Assembly: GCF_020520425.1 (NCBI RefSeq)
Contig: NC_079491.1
Location: 45,746,027 to 45,810,026 of the forward strand
DNA: 64,000 bases
Direction of reading: 5' to 3'
Origin: Spinacia oleracea
Lineage: Eukaryota > Streptophyta > Magnoliopsida > Caryophyllales > Amaranthaceae
Positions 34,113 to 46,578 of the stretch are shown piece after piece. Each line of letters opens with the position of its first letter. The first letter of the stretch is position 1. Under the pieces are notes generated by a model, which did no database searches, had not been told where the DNA came from, and saw only the letters and a program-made list of their open reading frames with translations. Position numbers and translations under genes: made by a program.

Positions 34113-36861
34113 TGTAATCCCCCGTAATTTTATTTATATACTTTAACGAATATTTAATATATTAATATATATTTAAACATAATTTACGGATTTTAGAAAC
34201 GAATATGTAATTGAAATGTAATTATTATATTTCATTTCGAATACTTTTAATATTATGAAATCAAAATGTATTTTCGAATTTTACTTTAAAACAAATTCGA
34301 ATTTCGAAACCACGTTCTATTGAAATTAGAAAACAAGTACTAAACATTTTGGATTCATCAACCTAAATTCCTACTCCTAGCCCAATTGGGCAAAGCCCAA
34401 ACCAATAAACCCAACAAAAATACTCCTCTCTCCCCTCCATCCTCACGTGAAACCAAAGAAAGAAAAGAAACTCTCCTTCCATCCTCCTGCAAATCACGTA
34501 CAACACCATACACCACCCCTCAACCGTTTTCTCTCTCCCCTCCCTTCACGCCGTCGCACTGCCCTACCGCCGACCACCTCCCGCCGCCGCGAGCACGGTG
34601 ACTTCTCCTCCTTCCTCTTTTTCTTTCTTTTTTCTTTTCTTTTATTTCCGTATGTGTTCCTCCTCCCTTTTCGTGGCTGACCTTCACTGATTCGCGCAGC
34701 CACCGCAAGTCGCACCACCGTGTGCCGCCGTGCCCAGCCCCTGCCGCGAGCCACCTCCGTCTGCCGACCAACTCTCTCTCCTCCTTCTTGAATTGGTTAC
34801 TTTCTTAAACCCTAAGTAACTAATTATTTTAAATTAAAACTTGTTAATTTAGATTATGTTCTTAAATTAAATTTATAATTTTTATGGTGAATATGATTTT
34901 CAGATTTGATGTTGAGATTAAAAACGAATTAATTTTCAGTTTTGATTAATTAAAATTAAGTTAGGGCTTAATCATGATTTATTAGTTTGAATTATGTTTT
35001 CTTGAATTAAAGCTATGGGTTTTGTGATTTAAATTATAAATTTAAGATTATATGAATTTATAATAAAGTTATTGATTTTCAGATTACCTAATGACATTGA
35101 AATATTGGTTTTGATGGTTTAAAGTATGAAATTCAAAGTTTTTATGATTATTAATCATGGTAGGTTGAGTATGGATTGTTGAATTGGTTGTTTTGAGATA
35201 CTAGGAACGTAGATTGACCTTGGTGAAGTTTTTAAATGAATTTATATTGCTGAAAATTTAGAGTACGATGTTTGCAAAAAGTTTTCAACGAATTTCAATC
35301 ACTAGTTCAATAATTATGATGCTAGGAAAGCAAATGTCTAAGTTTTGATATTGGAGAAAGTTCTAAATACGTTTAGGATGCATTAAGAATTCTCTATTAT
35401 GGTTGCCAATGATTAGAAATTGATTGGGAATACTTGTTGGTTGTTTTAGGCGGAGAATTCTCTTTAGGCGACTTTTGAAAGTGTTAAAGTGGCATATCAG
35501 TTTGTTTACACAAGGTACGTACATACTTGTGTGCTTGGAATGTGTGCTAATTGTTGAAACCATGTTGAATTGTTGATGAACTTGGTTATGTTGATATCGT
35601 TGATGAATTTAGTCAGGTTGAATATTGCATGTTTAATACTGTTGGTTAGACATATTGAACCTATATTGCATTTTGAGGATTATAGCATGTTAGTATGGAT
35701 GATTGATACAAACATGTTTGATTGGGAACACTAGATTACTTTGTATATAATTCAGATTAGTGGATTGTTGTTCCCTTTTAGCTTTTCACTACTTTATGAG
35801 GGCCGAGGACCTCATTTAGTAAGTTGAAACCTTATACCCACATACAGGGTAGATCAGTATTAAAGGAAGAATTGGAGTTAATTGGAATGAGTCTTGTTTG
35901 ATGCCTTTGTGATCACTTACTCAATTCCAAGATAAAAACAGTTGTAAATAAATGTGGATTGTATGCGTTATGTGATTGTTGAGTCATAACAGGGTGTCAA
36001 TTTGTAAATCATGTAAAGTGAAACTGAGTAACAATAGCTTTAGACTATGCACGTCTAAAGTGACGGACAAACATGAGTTGGGGTTCATGGTGGTAGCCCA
36101 TGGCCTTTAATTCGGACTGGATTGATCACCGTGTCCTTTTTTTTTAATTCAAACGTTCCTCGATATCGCAGGTCACTGAGGTTACGGAGTCGCGCCCGTA
36201 CCTCGTCTTCCTTAGTGAAGCCTCTAGCTAGAAAACTCGGTCCATTGCCTATTTCAACTAAAATAATATTATTGTTATAAAAGTCCAGTCCAGTCTAGCC
36301 TAGTCTAGTTAAGTATGGTCGTCAAATTATCATGTTTTGTCTGCCCTTGTTTATGTTCATTAGTATCATGTTAGGGTTGTTCGTTAATAGTATCATGTTA
36401 GGATTATTATTGTTTTAGTATGTAGTACTCAGCTTTGCTGATTACGTGCTTTGTTTGTGTGTGTTGATCATGGCTATGCCTTATTGATCCTGTGATGACC
36501 CATCTTTGGTGAGCAGTCTCTAAGGATCAATAAGCGTTGCCCATCTACAGGTTTGAAGATGATGCATCATTGGGATCGGGATTAGAGAGCTTGTAGTTAT
36601 ATTTGTTTTATTAAATGATTTGGTTTGTTAACTTAATTTGAAATTTGTCGTACTATTCGTATTTCCTTATTTCAGTTAATTGGTTTTGGACCTAATATGT
36701 AATAAGATTATTTATGAACCTAAAAGTTAGTTTTATGTTTTCCGCTGTAAAATTCTGAATAAGCCGTTACGTTTTCACACGGGCGATAATACTTTGATAA
36801 TTCCCTACAGTTATATTTAAAAAGGGTTATTTTAGAAAATGGGAATTGTCGGGGTGTTACA
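34113..36861 (+). repeat. 5' LTR of the Tekay-type element
   Basis: 2749 bp, TG...CA ends, nearly identical to the 3' LTR. A GC-rich CT-biased patch (34430-34780) gives open frames in several phases on both strands. These are identical in both LTRs and are not genes. Confidence 0.95.
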
Positions 36862-36863
36862 AA

Positions 36864-36880
36864 GTGGTATTTTTGAGCTA
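36864..36880 (+). promoter_or_regulatory. Primer-binding site (initiator-tRNA-Met-like, diverged)
   Basis: Two bases after the LTR the sequence reads GTGGTATTTTTGAGC, similar to the GTGGTATCAGAGC site common in plant gypsy elements but with altered central bases. Confidence 0.6.
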
Positions 36881-37461
36881 AAGGTTTTACTGACATTTCG
36901 TGTCTACCTTTTAAATTTTAGGCGCCTAACTAACTAATTAGTTACGTAAAAAGAATTTCGTTGAAGTAAACTACAACTAGTGAATAAATTGAAAGTTATT
37001 AGTTAGAAATGTTTGAATTTATTTTAAAATTAACTCTTGAATTACGTGCTTTGAAATACGTTCTTGTTTATGTGACTTAATGTATTTCGTTTCTTTTTTT
37101 TGAAATTTAAATTAATATTTTCGTAATTATGTTAAAAAAAAAAAAATTACTGCTGCTACAGTACCGGAAAAAAAAAATTATTATTTTCCTTATTATTATT
37201 TGTCGTCTAAATAACTATTCGTTTAATCAAATTAACTCTTATAAATCATTCTTGTTTTATTCTTTTATGCTTCAATGTTTGATATATTATGATTAGTTTG
37301 AGAGATGAGTAGCATAGGAAAGGGCATATAGAATAGAAGCATTGTGTCTGCATTATGTCAACATGATTGTACTTTCTCTACCTGCGAACTGTTGTGTCTT
37401 TCCTATGGTTTGCGATTGATATATATTCTTACTTATTGTGTATTGTGGGATCATACGGTAA

Positions 37462-37869
37462 GTGAGAGTACTAATTACTAACATAGAAACTATGTTTAAT
37501 TGTTATAGATCACTAATCATGTCTGGCATGGAAGAAAATAGAATAGGGAGCAACTCTAACCCTATTGTTCTGAGCGATGATGAAAATGTGATGAATTATG
37601 AACCTGACAACAGTAGAATTCGTAGTCTAGAGCACATTCGTCGCGAAGTAATGAAAACAAGTGCATATGGTAGCGATGATGAGGCGATTCGTGAGTATGA
37701 CCGTGCTGTGGGTAAAACAAAAATGGATATCTACAAAGCTTTTCTGAGGGTTGAATCTGATTCTGAGCATGAGTTTGAGCCTGAATTTGATTTTGAGTTT
37801 GAGCCTGAATTTGAGTTTGAGCCTGAAATTGAGTTTGAATTTGAGCCTGAGCCTGAGCCCGAGTCTTAG
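37462..37869 (+). CDS. Extra acidic ORF upstream of gag-pol, EF/EP repeats
   Basis: A 135-codon frame between the 5' LTR and gag; a more likely start is the ATG at 37519 (116 codons). The N-terminal part contains NPIVLSDDENV, a hydrophobic core followed by acids that resembles a SUMO-interacting motif. The C-terminal third (from about residue 95) is a repeat of EFEPEFDFEFEPEFEFEPE-type blocks with almost no basic residues. It ends 566 bp before gag-pol. I know no standard gypsy protein like this. The regular repeat could be slippage of a GAGCCTGAATTTGAGTTT-like DNA unit, so the coding status is uncertain. Confidence 0.5.
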   Translation: MRVLITNIETMFNCYRSLIMSGMEENRIGSNSNPIVLSDDENVMNYEPDNSRIRSLEHIRREVMKTSAYGSDDEAIREYDRAVGKTKMDIYKAFLRVESDSEHEFEPEFDFEFEPEFEFEPEIEFEFEPEPEPES

Positions 37870-38435
37870 CCAGAAGAAGATAATCATCAACTTCAAGGTC
37901 TACGAAGATCCTGGAGGCCAAGAAAGGAAGCTTATTATTTTGATATGGATGATGATGATGAACTTAAATATGAGTTATTCACCCTAGAAGGTTATAGCGA
38001 ATCAAAGGACAAGTCTGATGATGTTTCCCTTTAGCTTTGCTTACATATTTAGTGTGTGTGAGAAAAATGTTGGACAATCCGCCCAACCATAGTTTATGTT
38101 TATATCGTAGAACCTTTTTACTTTATTTTGAGAACAGGTGTGTGTTAATATTTAGGATTGTTATTGACATTCTTCTGAGGAATAAAAGTTAGATTATTGA
38201 CTATCTAAAGGATCAAAGTTTATTACGGGCACGCAAGGGGAATGTTTTCTTCTTTTATTCTACCTTATTATTCGTGATGATTGAAGTTATTCCTTGTCTC
38301 TCAGTTGAATGTTTTGCATGATTGTTCATTTCGTGTGCATTTTGAATGTTGATGTGATATTGCATTGCTAGAGGATAATATAAGTAAAGTTTTGAACCTG
38401 AATTAGAGTATATTAATTTCAGGTCGCGCTCTAGG

Positions 38436-41400
38436 ATGGCCAATAATAGTGACCTAGTTGCTGCTATTCGCCTCTTGGCGGAAAAACTAACCCAGGAAAG
38501 AACTGAGCGCCCCGATTCTGCAGGGGACATGTTTGAAAGGCTTGCGAAAGTTAAGCCACCATACTTTAAGGGGCAGGCAGACCCCACATTCCTTGAAAAC
38601 TGGATCAGAGAATTTGAGAAACTATTTGGGGCGGTAAACTGTCCTGAGCATATGAAAGTAGGCCAAGCTGTCCTCTACCTGAAAGATGAGGCCGACCTTT
38701 GGTGGAGGGAAAATGGGACTAGACTAAGTGCTGCTGAGGGATTCAATTGGGATTCTTTTATTGTTGCTTTGAGGGGGGAGTTTTATCCTCCTTTTATGAG
38801 GAAGCAGAAAGCACAGGAGTTTATCAACCTTAGGATGGGAAATATAACCATTGCTGAATACTACAGTAAGTTTATAGCTTTGTCGAGGTTTGCACCTGAG
38901 GTGGTAGCTACTGAGGAGCTAAAGGCTCAGAGGTTTGAGCAGGGGTTAACCGATGAGATCCAACTGGGATTAGGCGGGGAAACCTTTACGTCCTTAGACA
39001 TTGTGTATGGGAGAGCTGCTCATATTTATGGCCTACAGACCAGGAGAGACAAGAAGAATGTTATTGTTGGGGATAAAAGGAAAGAGTTTAATGCTGGGGG
39101 AAGTCAGGGGAACTTCAAAAGGAATAGAAATAGGAATGGTAATGGTAATGGTAATGGTAATTTCCAGGGAAGAAACAACCAGGGGAATAACTACACCAAC
39201 AAAAACCAGCCTAACAGAGTGCATCACTGTAAGATGTGCAACAACAATCACCCTGGGAAGGACTATAAGGGGGAATTGGTAATCTGCAACTATTGTCGTA
39301 AGAAGGGGCATAGAGAATATGAGTGCTTTACAAAGCAGAAGAGAGAGCAGAATGGTGGTGGGAGTAGTAACCAAGGGAAACCAGGGTTTAACCATTCGGG
39401 GAACCAAGGTTCGAAGCCTGCTGGGGCACCAAATAACCAGGGAAACCAAAACAAACCTGCCAATGGAAACAACAATAACAACAAGGCTCCTGGAAAGCTA
39501 TTCGTAATGAGTAGAAATGAAGCTGAACGTTCTGCAGATGTAGTTTCGAGTACTTTCTCTGTTCACTCCTTACCTGTTAAAACGTTGTTTGATTCAGGGG
39601 CAACTTATTCTTTTATTTCGTCCTCTATTGTTAAAAGTTTGAAGTTAGTAGATTTTGAGGCAATTCATTTACCTGTTAGTATGCCTACTGGTGCAACCAT
39701 AAGGTGTACGAAATTATTTAAGAACTTGCCCTTGAAAATAAAAGATTGCACTTTTCCATCTAATTTGATAGAATTTAGTTTGGGGGACCTAGATGTGATT
39801 CTGGGGATGGATTGGCTAAGCTTATACAAGGCCAGGATAGATTGCGAGATTCAGAAGGTAAGCCTAAAGAACCCTACTGGGAAATCAATATCATATAGAC
39901 GTTTTGGGAAGTCTAGGAACTTTGGGGTGATCTCCGCATTGCAAGTGAGGAAATTGGTCAATAAAGGGTGTGAACTATTTTTCTGTAGTGTCCAAGATGT
40001 GAGTAAGGAAGTTGGGGTAAAGATAGAGGATGTCCCAATCGTAGGAGAATTCGTAGATGTATTTCCGGATGAGATTCCGGGTATGCCACCGGCTAGAGCC
40101 CTCGAGTTTACCATAGAGTTAAATCCCGGAACCACACCTATATCCAAAGCACCTTATAGGACGGCACCCCCAGAAATGAGTGAGTTAAAGACACAATTGC
40201 AGGACTTGTTCGACAAGGGGTACATTAGGCCTAGTGCATCACCGTGGGGAGCTCCAGTATTGTTTGTCAAAAAGAAAGATGGGAGTATGCGGCTATGTAT
40301 TGATTACAGGGAGTTGAACAACGTAACAATCAAAAACAAATATCCTTTGCCTAGGATAGATGACCTGTTTGACCAGTTGAATGGGGCAAGTGTATTCTCA
40401 AAGATTGATTTGCGTTCGGGATATCACCAATTGAGGGTAGCTGAGAAAGACATTCCTAAGACTGCATTTAGGACTCGTTATGGCCATTATGAGTTTACAG
40501 TAATGCCTTTTGGGTTAACCAATGCACCCGCCATATTTATGGATTTGATGAATAGGATTTTCCATGAATTCCTAGATAAGTTTGTGGTGGTATTCATTGA
40601 TGATATTCTGATCTATTCGAGGAATGAAAAGGAACATGATGAACATTTGAGGGTTATCTTGGAGACGCTTAGGAAGAACCAGTTGTATGCAAAGTTCTCT
40701 AAGTGTGAGTTTCGTCTGGAAAAGGTAGCATTTTTGGGACATTATGTGTCAAAGGAAGGAGTCTCTGTGGATCCTGCCAAGATTCAAGCTGTGAGTGAGT
40801 GGCCTACTCCGAATAATGTGTCTGATATTCGGAGTTTCTTAGGTCTAGCTGGGTATTATAGGAGATTTGTGAGAGATTTCTCAAAGATAGAAAGACCCAT
40901 GACCAACTTGATGAAGAAAGAATCAAAATTTGAGTGGAGCGAAAAATGTGAGGAAGCCTTCCGAATTCTCAAAGAACGTTTAACCTCAGCACCTGTTTTG
41001 ACCTTGCCTGATGGGAATGAAGGGTTTGAGGTATATAGTGATGCGTCAAAGAATGGGTTGGGGTGTGTGTTACAGCAAAATGGGAAGGTGATTGCGTATG
41101 CGTCGCGTCAATTAAAACCATATGAGGCTAATTACCCTACCCACGATCTAGAGCTAGCTGCGATTGTTTTCGCTTTGAAAATTTGGAGACATTACCTCTA
41201 TGGGGCAACATGTAAGATCTTCACAGACCACAAAAGCCTAAAATACATTTTCACCCAAAAAGATCTCAACATGAGACAAAGAAGATGGTTAGAGTTGATC
41301 AAGGACTATGATTTGAACATTCAGTACCATGAGGGGAAAGCAAATGTAGTTGCCGATGCATTGAGTAGGAAATCTAGCCATAGTATGAATGTCTTGGTAG

Positions 41401-42965
41401 TGCCTGAAGAGTTGTGTCGAGACATGCAGAAACTTAGCCTGGAAATAGTAAATCCTGGGGAAACCAAAGCAAAACTGAGTGCATTGTCATTGGGGTTGTC
41501 CATATTCGAGGAGATTAGAGAAAGTCAAGTTGGGGATGAGTACTTAGGGAAGATCAAAGAAAAGATGGGTCAAGGGAAGGAAGTGGATTTCAAGATTCAT
41601 GAGGATGGTAGTTTGAGGTTCAAAGGGAGATGGTGTGTACCACAAAAGTGTGAAGAACTCAAGAGACGTCTTATGGATGAGGGGCATAATACTCCATATT
41701 CTGTGCACCCTGGGGGTGACAAGTTGTACAAAGACCTGAAGCAAATCTATTGGTGGCCTAATATGAAACGGGAAGTTGCTGAGTTTGTGTCTAGATGCCT
41801 AACCTGTCAGAAAGTCAAAATAGACCACAAAAGACCCATGGGGAAAGTTCAACCTTTAGAAGTGCCTGGATGGAAGTGGGATTCCATTTCTATGGATTTT
41901 GTTACTGCCTTGCCTAGATCAAAGAACGGAAATGATACCATTTGGGTAATTATGGACCGTCTAACAAAATCAGCCGTGTTTATTCCGATTAAGGAGACAT
42001 GGAAAAAGAAACAGCTTGCAAAGACTTACATTAATCATGTAGTGAGGTTGCATGGGGTCCCAACCGATATTATCTCAGACCGTGATTCAAGATTCCTCTC
42101 GAAATTTTGGCAAAAGGTCCAGTTGAACCTTGGGACAACTTTGAAAATGAGCACTGATTTCCACCCTGCAACCGATGGTCAGACTGAGAGAACTAACCAG
42201 ACTATGGAAGATATGTTGAGGGCTTGTGCGATTGACTTTAAGGGTAGTTGGGAAGACCATCTAGACTTGATCGAATTGTCATACAACAATAGTTACCATG
42301 CAAGCATTAAGATGGCACCTTTTGAGGCACTATATGGGAGAAAGTGTAGAAGTCCCACCTGCTGGAATGATTTGAGTGAAAATATAGTTTTGGGAACAGA
42401 ATTCATTGAGGAGACTGTCAGGAATGTAAAAATGATTCAGGCTAGAATTCAAGCTGCCCAGGATAGGCAAAAGAGCTATGCGGATTTGAAAAGAAGAGAT
42501 GATGAATTTGCAGTAGGTGATAAAGTGTTCTTGAAAGTATCACCAACCAAGGGTGTGATGAGATTTGGGAAAAAGGGCAAGCTAAGTGCCAAGTATGTAG
42601 GCCCATATGAGATTCTGCAACGAATAGGGAAAGTAGCATACAAGTTAGCCTTGCCAATGGAGTTCGAAAAGATGCACGACGTGTTTCACATTTCCCAACT
42701 AAAGCGCTATATCCCTGACGAGCGTCATATCTTAGAGCCTGAGAGAATCCAGATTGATAGTAGCCTCACATACCAAGAAAGGCCTGTGAAAATCCTTGAT
42801 AGGAAAGTGCGTAGTACACGCAATAAGGTCGTCAGCATAGTGAAAGTACTTTGGTCGAACCACGAGTACGAAGAGGCAACGTGGGAAGCCGAAGCTGAAA
42901 TGAAGATCAAGTATCCAGAGTTATTTTCTGAGGTGAGTTACGAGGGCGTAACTCGTTTTCTTTAA
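38436..42965 (+). CDS. Gag-Pol polyprotein of Tekay-type chromovirus, intact 1509 codons
   Basis: Domains in order: gag (from about residue 40, [19 protein letters not shown]), CCHC zinc knuckle ([14 protein letters not shown], about 282), aspartic protease ([10 protein letters not shown], about 384), reverse transcriptase (about 590-760, active site FIDDILIYS about 720) and RNase H ([10 protein letters not shown] about 866). The integrase follows, with its HHCC finger (CLTCQKVK about 1120) and DDE residues near 1154, 1213 and 1249. A C-terminal chromodomain-like region (about 1455-1500, [14 protein letters not shown]) ends the protein. There are no internal stops or frameshifts. A single gag-pol frame plus the terminal chromodomain places it in the Tekay/Del branch. 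It is probably transposition-competent. Confidence 0.95.
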   Translation: MANNSDLVAAIRLLAEKLTQERTERPDSAGDMFERLAKVKPPYFKGQADPTFLENWIREFEKLFGAVNCPEHMKVGQAVLYLKDEADLWWRENGTRLSAAEGFNWDSFIVALRGEFYPPFMRKQKAQEFINLRMGNITIAEYYSKFIALSRFAPEVVATEELKAQRFEQGLTDEIQLGLGGETFTSLDIVYGRAAHIYGLQTRRDKKNVIVGDKRKEFNAGGSQGNFKRNRNRNGNGNGNGNFQGRNNQGNNYTNKNQPNRVHHCKMCNNNHPGKDYKGELVICNYCRKKGHREYECFTKQKREQNGGGSSNQGKPGFNHSGNQGSKPAGAPNNQGNQNKPANGNNNNNKAPGKLFVMSRNEAERSADVVSSTFSVHSLPVKTLFDSGATYSFISSSIVKSLKLVDFEAIHLPVSMPTGATIRCTKLFKNLPLKIKDCTFPSNLIEFSLGDLDVILGMDWLSLYKARIDCEIQKVSLKNPTGKSISYRRFGKSRNFGVISALQVRKLVNKGCELFFCSVQDVSKEVGVKIEDVPIVGEFVDVFPDEIPGMPPARALEFTIELNPGTTPISKAPYRTAPPEMSELKTQLQDLFDKGYIRPSASPWGAPVLFVKKKDGSMRLCIDYRELNNVTIKNKYPLPRIDDLFDQLNGASVFSKIDLRSGYHQLRVAEKDIPKTAFRTRYGHYEFTVMPFGLTNAPAIFMDLMNRIFHEFLDKFVVVFIDDILIYSRNEKEHDEHLRVILETLRKNQLYAKFSKCEFRLEKVAFLGHYVSKEGVSVDPAKIQAVSEWPTPNNVSDIRSFLGLAGYYRRFVRDFSKIERPMTNLMKKESKFEWSEKCEEAFRILKERLTSAPVLTLPDGNEGFEVYSDASKNGLGCVLQQNGKVIAYASRQLKPYEANYPTHDLELAAIVFALKIWRHYLYGATCKIFTDHKSLKYIFTQKDLNMRQRRWLELIKDYDLNIQYHEGKANVVADALSRKSSHSMNVLVVPEELCRDMQKLSLEIVNPGETKAKLSALSLGLSIFEEIRESQVGDEYLGKIKEKMGQGKEVDFKIHEDGSLRFKGRWCVPQKCEELKRRLMDEGHNTPYSVHPGGDKLYKDLKQIYWWPNMKREVAEFVSRCLTCQKVKIDHKRPMGKVQPLEVPGWKWDSISMDFVTALPRSKNGNDTIWVIMDRLTKSAVFIPIKETWKKKQLAKTYINHVVRLHGVPTDIISDRDSRFLSKFWQKVQLNLGTTLKMSTDFHPATDGQTERTNQTMEDMLRACAIDFKGSWEDHLDLIELSYNNSYHASIKMAPFEALYGRKCRSPTCWNDLSENIVLGTEFIEETVRNVKMIQARIQAAQDRQKSYADLKRRDDEFAVGDKVFLKVSPTKGVMRFGKKGKLSAKYVGPYEILQRIGKVAYKLALPMEFEKMHDVFHISQLKRYIPDERHILEPERIQIDSSLTYQERPVKILDRKVRSTRNKVVSIVKVLWSNHEYEEATWEAEAEMKIKYPELFSEVSYEGVTRFL

Positions 42966-43238
42966 GAGGGGTAGAATGCGATAGAAATTCGCGCTTTTTA
43001 CCTATTTTTATGGTATTTTTATGCATTTCATGCTTGTTTTTACATGTTGATGCAAGTAAATAGATTCTCCGCATAAGAAAATGTGTTCTTGAGTATTACA
43101 AGTAGCTCTTAGTTGGCAAAAGAGTGCACAAGAGTGGCACAAAGTACTTCTACAATAAGAATAAGTTGAAAAGTTTGGAAAGACATGTGAATTTTCGTGT
43201 CAAGTTTCGGGACGAAACTTCTTTTAAGAGGGGTAGAT
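42966..43238 (+). promoter_or_regulatory. Retrotransposon 3' untranslated region with polypurine tract
   Basis: Non-coding between gag-pol and the 3' LTR. It ends with GGGACGAAACTTCTTTTAAG, followed by the purine run AAGAGGGGTAGA (43226-43237) that abuts the LTR and should prime plus-strand synthesis. The same purine string also occurs just after the gag-pol stop (42965-42974). Confidence 0.75.
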
Positions 43239-45985
43239 TGTAATCCCCCGTAATTTTATTTATATACTTTAACTAATATTTAATATATTAATATATATTT
43301 AAACATAATTTACGGATTTTAGAAACGAATATGTAATTGAAATGTAATTATTATATTTCATTTCGAATACTTTTAATATTATGAAATCAAAATGTATTTT
43401 CGAATTTTACTTTAAAACGAATTCGAATTTCGAAACCACGTTCTATTGAAATTAGAAAACAAGTACTAAACATTTTGGATTCATCAACCTAAATTCCTAC
43501 TCCTAGCCCAATTGGGCAAAGCCCAAACCAATAAACCCAACAAAAATACTCCTCTCTCCCCTCCATCCTCACGTGAAACCAAAGAAAGAAAAGAAACCCT
43601 CCTTCCATCCTCCTGAAAATCACGTACAACACCATACACCACCCCTCAACCGTTTTCTCTCTCTCCTTCCTTCACGTCGTCGCACTGCCCTACCGCCGAC
43701 CACCTCCCGCCGCCGCGAGCACGGTGACTTCTCCTCCTTCCTCTTTTTCTTTCTTTTTTCTTTTCTTTTATTTTCGTACGTGTTCCTCCTCCCTTTTCGT
43801 GGCTGGCCTTCACTGATTCGCGCAGCCACCGCAAGTCGCACCACCGTGTGTCGCCGTGCCCAGCCCCTGCCGCGAGCCACCTCCGTCCGCCGGCCAACTC
43901 TCTCTCCTCCTTCTTGAATTGGTTACTTTCTTAAACCCTAAGTAACTAATTATTTTAAATTAAAGCTTGTTAATTTAGATTATGTTCTTAAATTAAATTT
44001 ATAATATTTATGGTGAATATGATTTTCAGATTTGATGTTGAGATTAAAAACGAATTAATTTTCAGTTTTGATTGATTAAAATTAAGTTAGGGCTTAATCA
44101 TGATTTATTAGTTTGAATTATGTTTTCTTGAATTAAAGCTATGGGTTTTGTGATTTAAATTATAAATTTAAGATTATATGAATTTATAATAAAGTTATTG
44201 ATTTTCAGATTACCTAATGACATTGAAATATTGGTTTTGATGGTTTAAAGTATGAAATTCAAAGTTTTTATGATTATTAATCATGGTAGGTTGAGTATGG
44301 ATTGTTGAATTGGTTGTTTTGAGATACTAGGAACGTAGATTGACCTTGGTGAAGTTTTTAAATGAATTTATATTGCTGAAAATTTAGAGTACGATGTTTG
44401 CAAAAAGTTTTCAACGAATTTCAATCACTAGTTCAATAATTATGATGCTAGGAAAGCAATTGTCTAAGTTTTGATATTGGAGAAAGTTCTAAATACGTTT
44501 AGGATGCATTTAGAATGCTCTATTATGGTTGCCAATGATTAGAAATTGATTGGGATTACTTGTTGGTTGTTTTAGGCGGAGAATTCTCTTTAGGCGACTT
44601 TTGAAAGTGTTAAAGTGGCCTATCAGTTTGTTTACACAAGGTACGTACATACTTGTGTGCTTGGAATGTGTGCTAATTGTTGAAACCATGTTGAATTGTT
44701 GATGAACTTGGTTATGTTGATATCGTTGATGAATTTAGTCAGGTTGAATATTGCATGTTTAATACTGTTGGTTAGACATATTGAACCTATATTGCATTTT
44801 GAGGATTATAGCATGTTAGTATGGATGATTGATACAAACATGTTTGATTGGGAACACTAGATTACTTTGTATATAATTCAGATTAGTGAATTGTTGTTCC
44901 CTTTTAGCTTTTCACTACTTTATGAGGGCCGAGGACCTCATTTAGTAAGTTGAAACCTTATACCCACATACAGGGTAGATCAGTATTAAAGGAAGAATTG
45001 GAGTTAATTGGAATGAGTCTTGTTTGATGCCTTTGTGATCACTTACTCAATTCCAAGATAAAAACAGTTGTAAATAAATGTGGATTGTATGCGTTATGTG
45101 ATTGTTGAGTCATAACAGGGTGTCAATTTGTAAATCATGTAAAGTGAAACTGAGTAACAATAGCTTTAGACTGTGCACGTCTAAAGTGACGGACAAACAT
45201 GAGTTGGGGTTCATGGTGGTAGCCCATGGCCTTTAATTCGGACCGGATTGATCACCGTGTCCTATTTTTTTTATTCAAACGTTCCTCGATATCGCAGGTC
45301 ACTGAGGTTACGGAGTCGCGCCCGTACCTCGTCTTCCTTAGTGAAGCCTCTAGCTAGAAAACTCGGTCCATTGCCTATTTCAACTAAAATAATATTATTG
45401 TTATAAAAGTCCAGTCCAGTCTAGCCTAGTCTAGTTAAGTATGGTCGTCAAATTATCATGTTTTGTCTGCCCTTGTTTATGTTCATTAGTATCATGTTAG
45501 GGTTGTTCGTTAATAGTATCATGTTAGGATTATTATTGTTTTAGTATGTAGTACTCAGCTTTGCTGATTACGTGCTTTGTTTGTGTGTGTTGATCATGGC
45601 TATGCCTTATTGATCCTGTGATGACCCATCTTTGGTGAGCAGTCTCTAAGGATCAATAAGCGTTGCCCATCTACAGATTTGAAGATGATGCATCATTGGG
45701 ATCGGGATTAGAGAGCTTGTAGTTATATTTGCTTTATTAAATGATTTGTTTGTTAACTTAATTTGAAATTTATCGTACTATTCGTATTTCCTTATTTCAG
45801 TTAATTGGTTTTGACCTAATATGTAATAAGATTATTTATGAACCTAAAAGTTAGTTTTATGTTTTCCGCTGCAAAATTCTGAATAAGCTGTTACGTTTTC
45901 ACACGGGCGATAATACTTTGATAATTCCCTACAGTTATATTTAAAAAGGGTTATTTTAGAAAATGGGAATTGTCGGGGTGTTACA
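43239..45985 (+). repeat. 3' LTR of the Tekay-type element
   Basis: 2747 bp, same termini as the 5' LTR. Scattered substitutions and single-base indels separate the pair, for example TTTGGTTTGTT versus TTTGTTTGTT near the 3' end. Confidence 0.95.
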
Positions 45986-45990
45986 CTCTA

Positions 45991-46164
45991 TATCAGTATA
46001 CTAAACTATCCACTAATTCCTTAACATATTTGCCATCTGCATTCTCATGGATGTAATCAAAGACATCCACCCTCCCCCCACTATAAACCATATCACCTTG
46101 CACAACCCATTCACCACCATGATGCACATATATGCAAGGGTTCAAAGCCAAATCATCAACATCT
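45991..46164 (-). pseudogene. Severed N-terminal exon of the MULE transposase
   Basis: On the minus strand, after an acceptor TTTGATCAG, the frame reads DDLALNPCIYVHHGGEWVVQ then YSGGRVDVFDYIH. This is the HHGG...YxGG signature of MULE transposase N-termini. It runs into a TGA just before the retrotransposon target site. The continuing protein (KVHFWDPRKEF) beyond the 11.9 kb insertion is in a different frame by one base, so an indel as well as the insertion breaks the gene. A still earlier exon with the start codon is not identified. Confidence 0.75.
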
Positions 46165-46578
46165 GATCAAAGTTAAACAATATCAATTAAAAGAACAAAA
46201 CTTTAAGAAATCAAACCAAATGAAAGCTTGAATAACAACACAAGAGATAACAAAAGGAAATATTTCATTCATTCATTCAAGATAATTCCAGTTTCCATTT
46301 ACAAAAGGGTAGGCTTCAACCCTTACATTTCAAACCTCAATCCACTATTGAGGGAGGAACCTACGGTTAAGTATAAACTACTGTCATAGCAGTGACAAAT
46401 ACCAAAAACCAACACTTGTCACATTCCACAAAAACCTACTTTGCAATGACAGTAGTGATTGTCCTAGAAAATTTAAAAAAAACAAATCTATAAACAAGTT
46501 GGATCATCATAAGCTTGACAAAAGAGGGGCCACCACCAGCGCCACTACCACCCACCCCTCCATGGCCTCCACCAACAG

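Larger units (their letters stand above)
34113..45985 (+). mobile_element. Complete Ty3/gypsy chromovirus (Tekay-type), 11.9 kb
   Basis: Two LTRs (34113-36861 and 43239-45985) begin TGTAATCCCC and end GGTGTTACA, flanked by the 5-bp duplication CTCTA (34108-34112, 45986-45990). Inside are a tRNA-Met-like primer site, an unusual small acidic ORF, one uninterrupted gag-pol frame and a polypurine tract. The LTRs differ at roughly 30-40 of about 2750 positions, so the insertion is fairly recent. It sits inside the MULE transposase gene on the opposite strand. Confidence 0.95.

Noticed and set aside
34386..34771. Several overlapping frames on both strands (repeated at 43573-43917)
   Set aside because: They lie in a GC-rich patch of both LTRs and are not conserved as proteins.
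37562..37921. 119-codon glutamine/alanine-repeat frame (-)
   Set aside because: Antisense shadow of the EF/EP repeat ORF; the repeat keeps several frames open.
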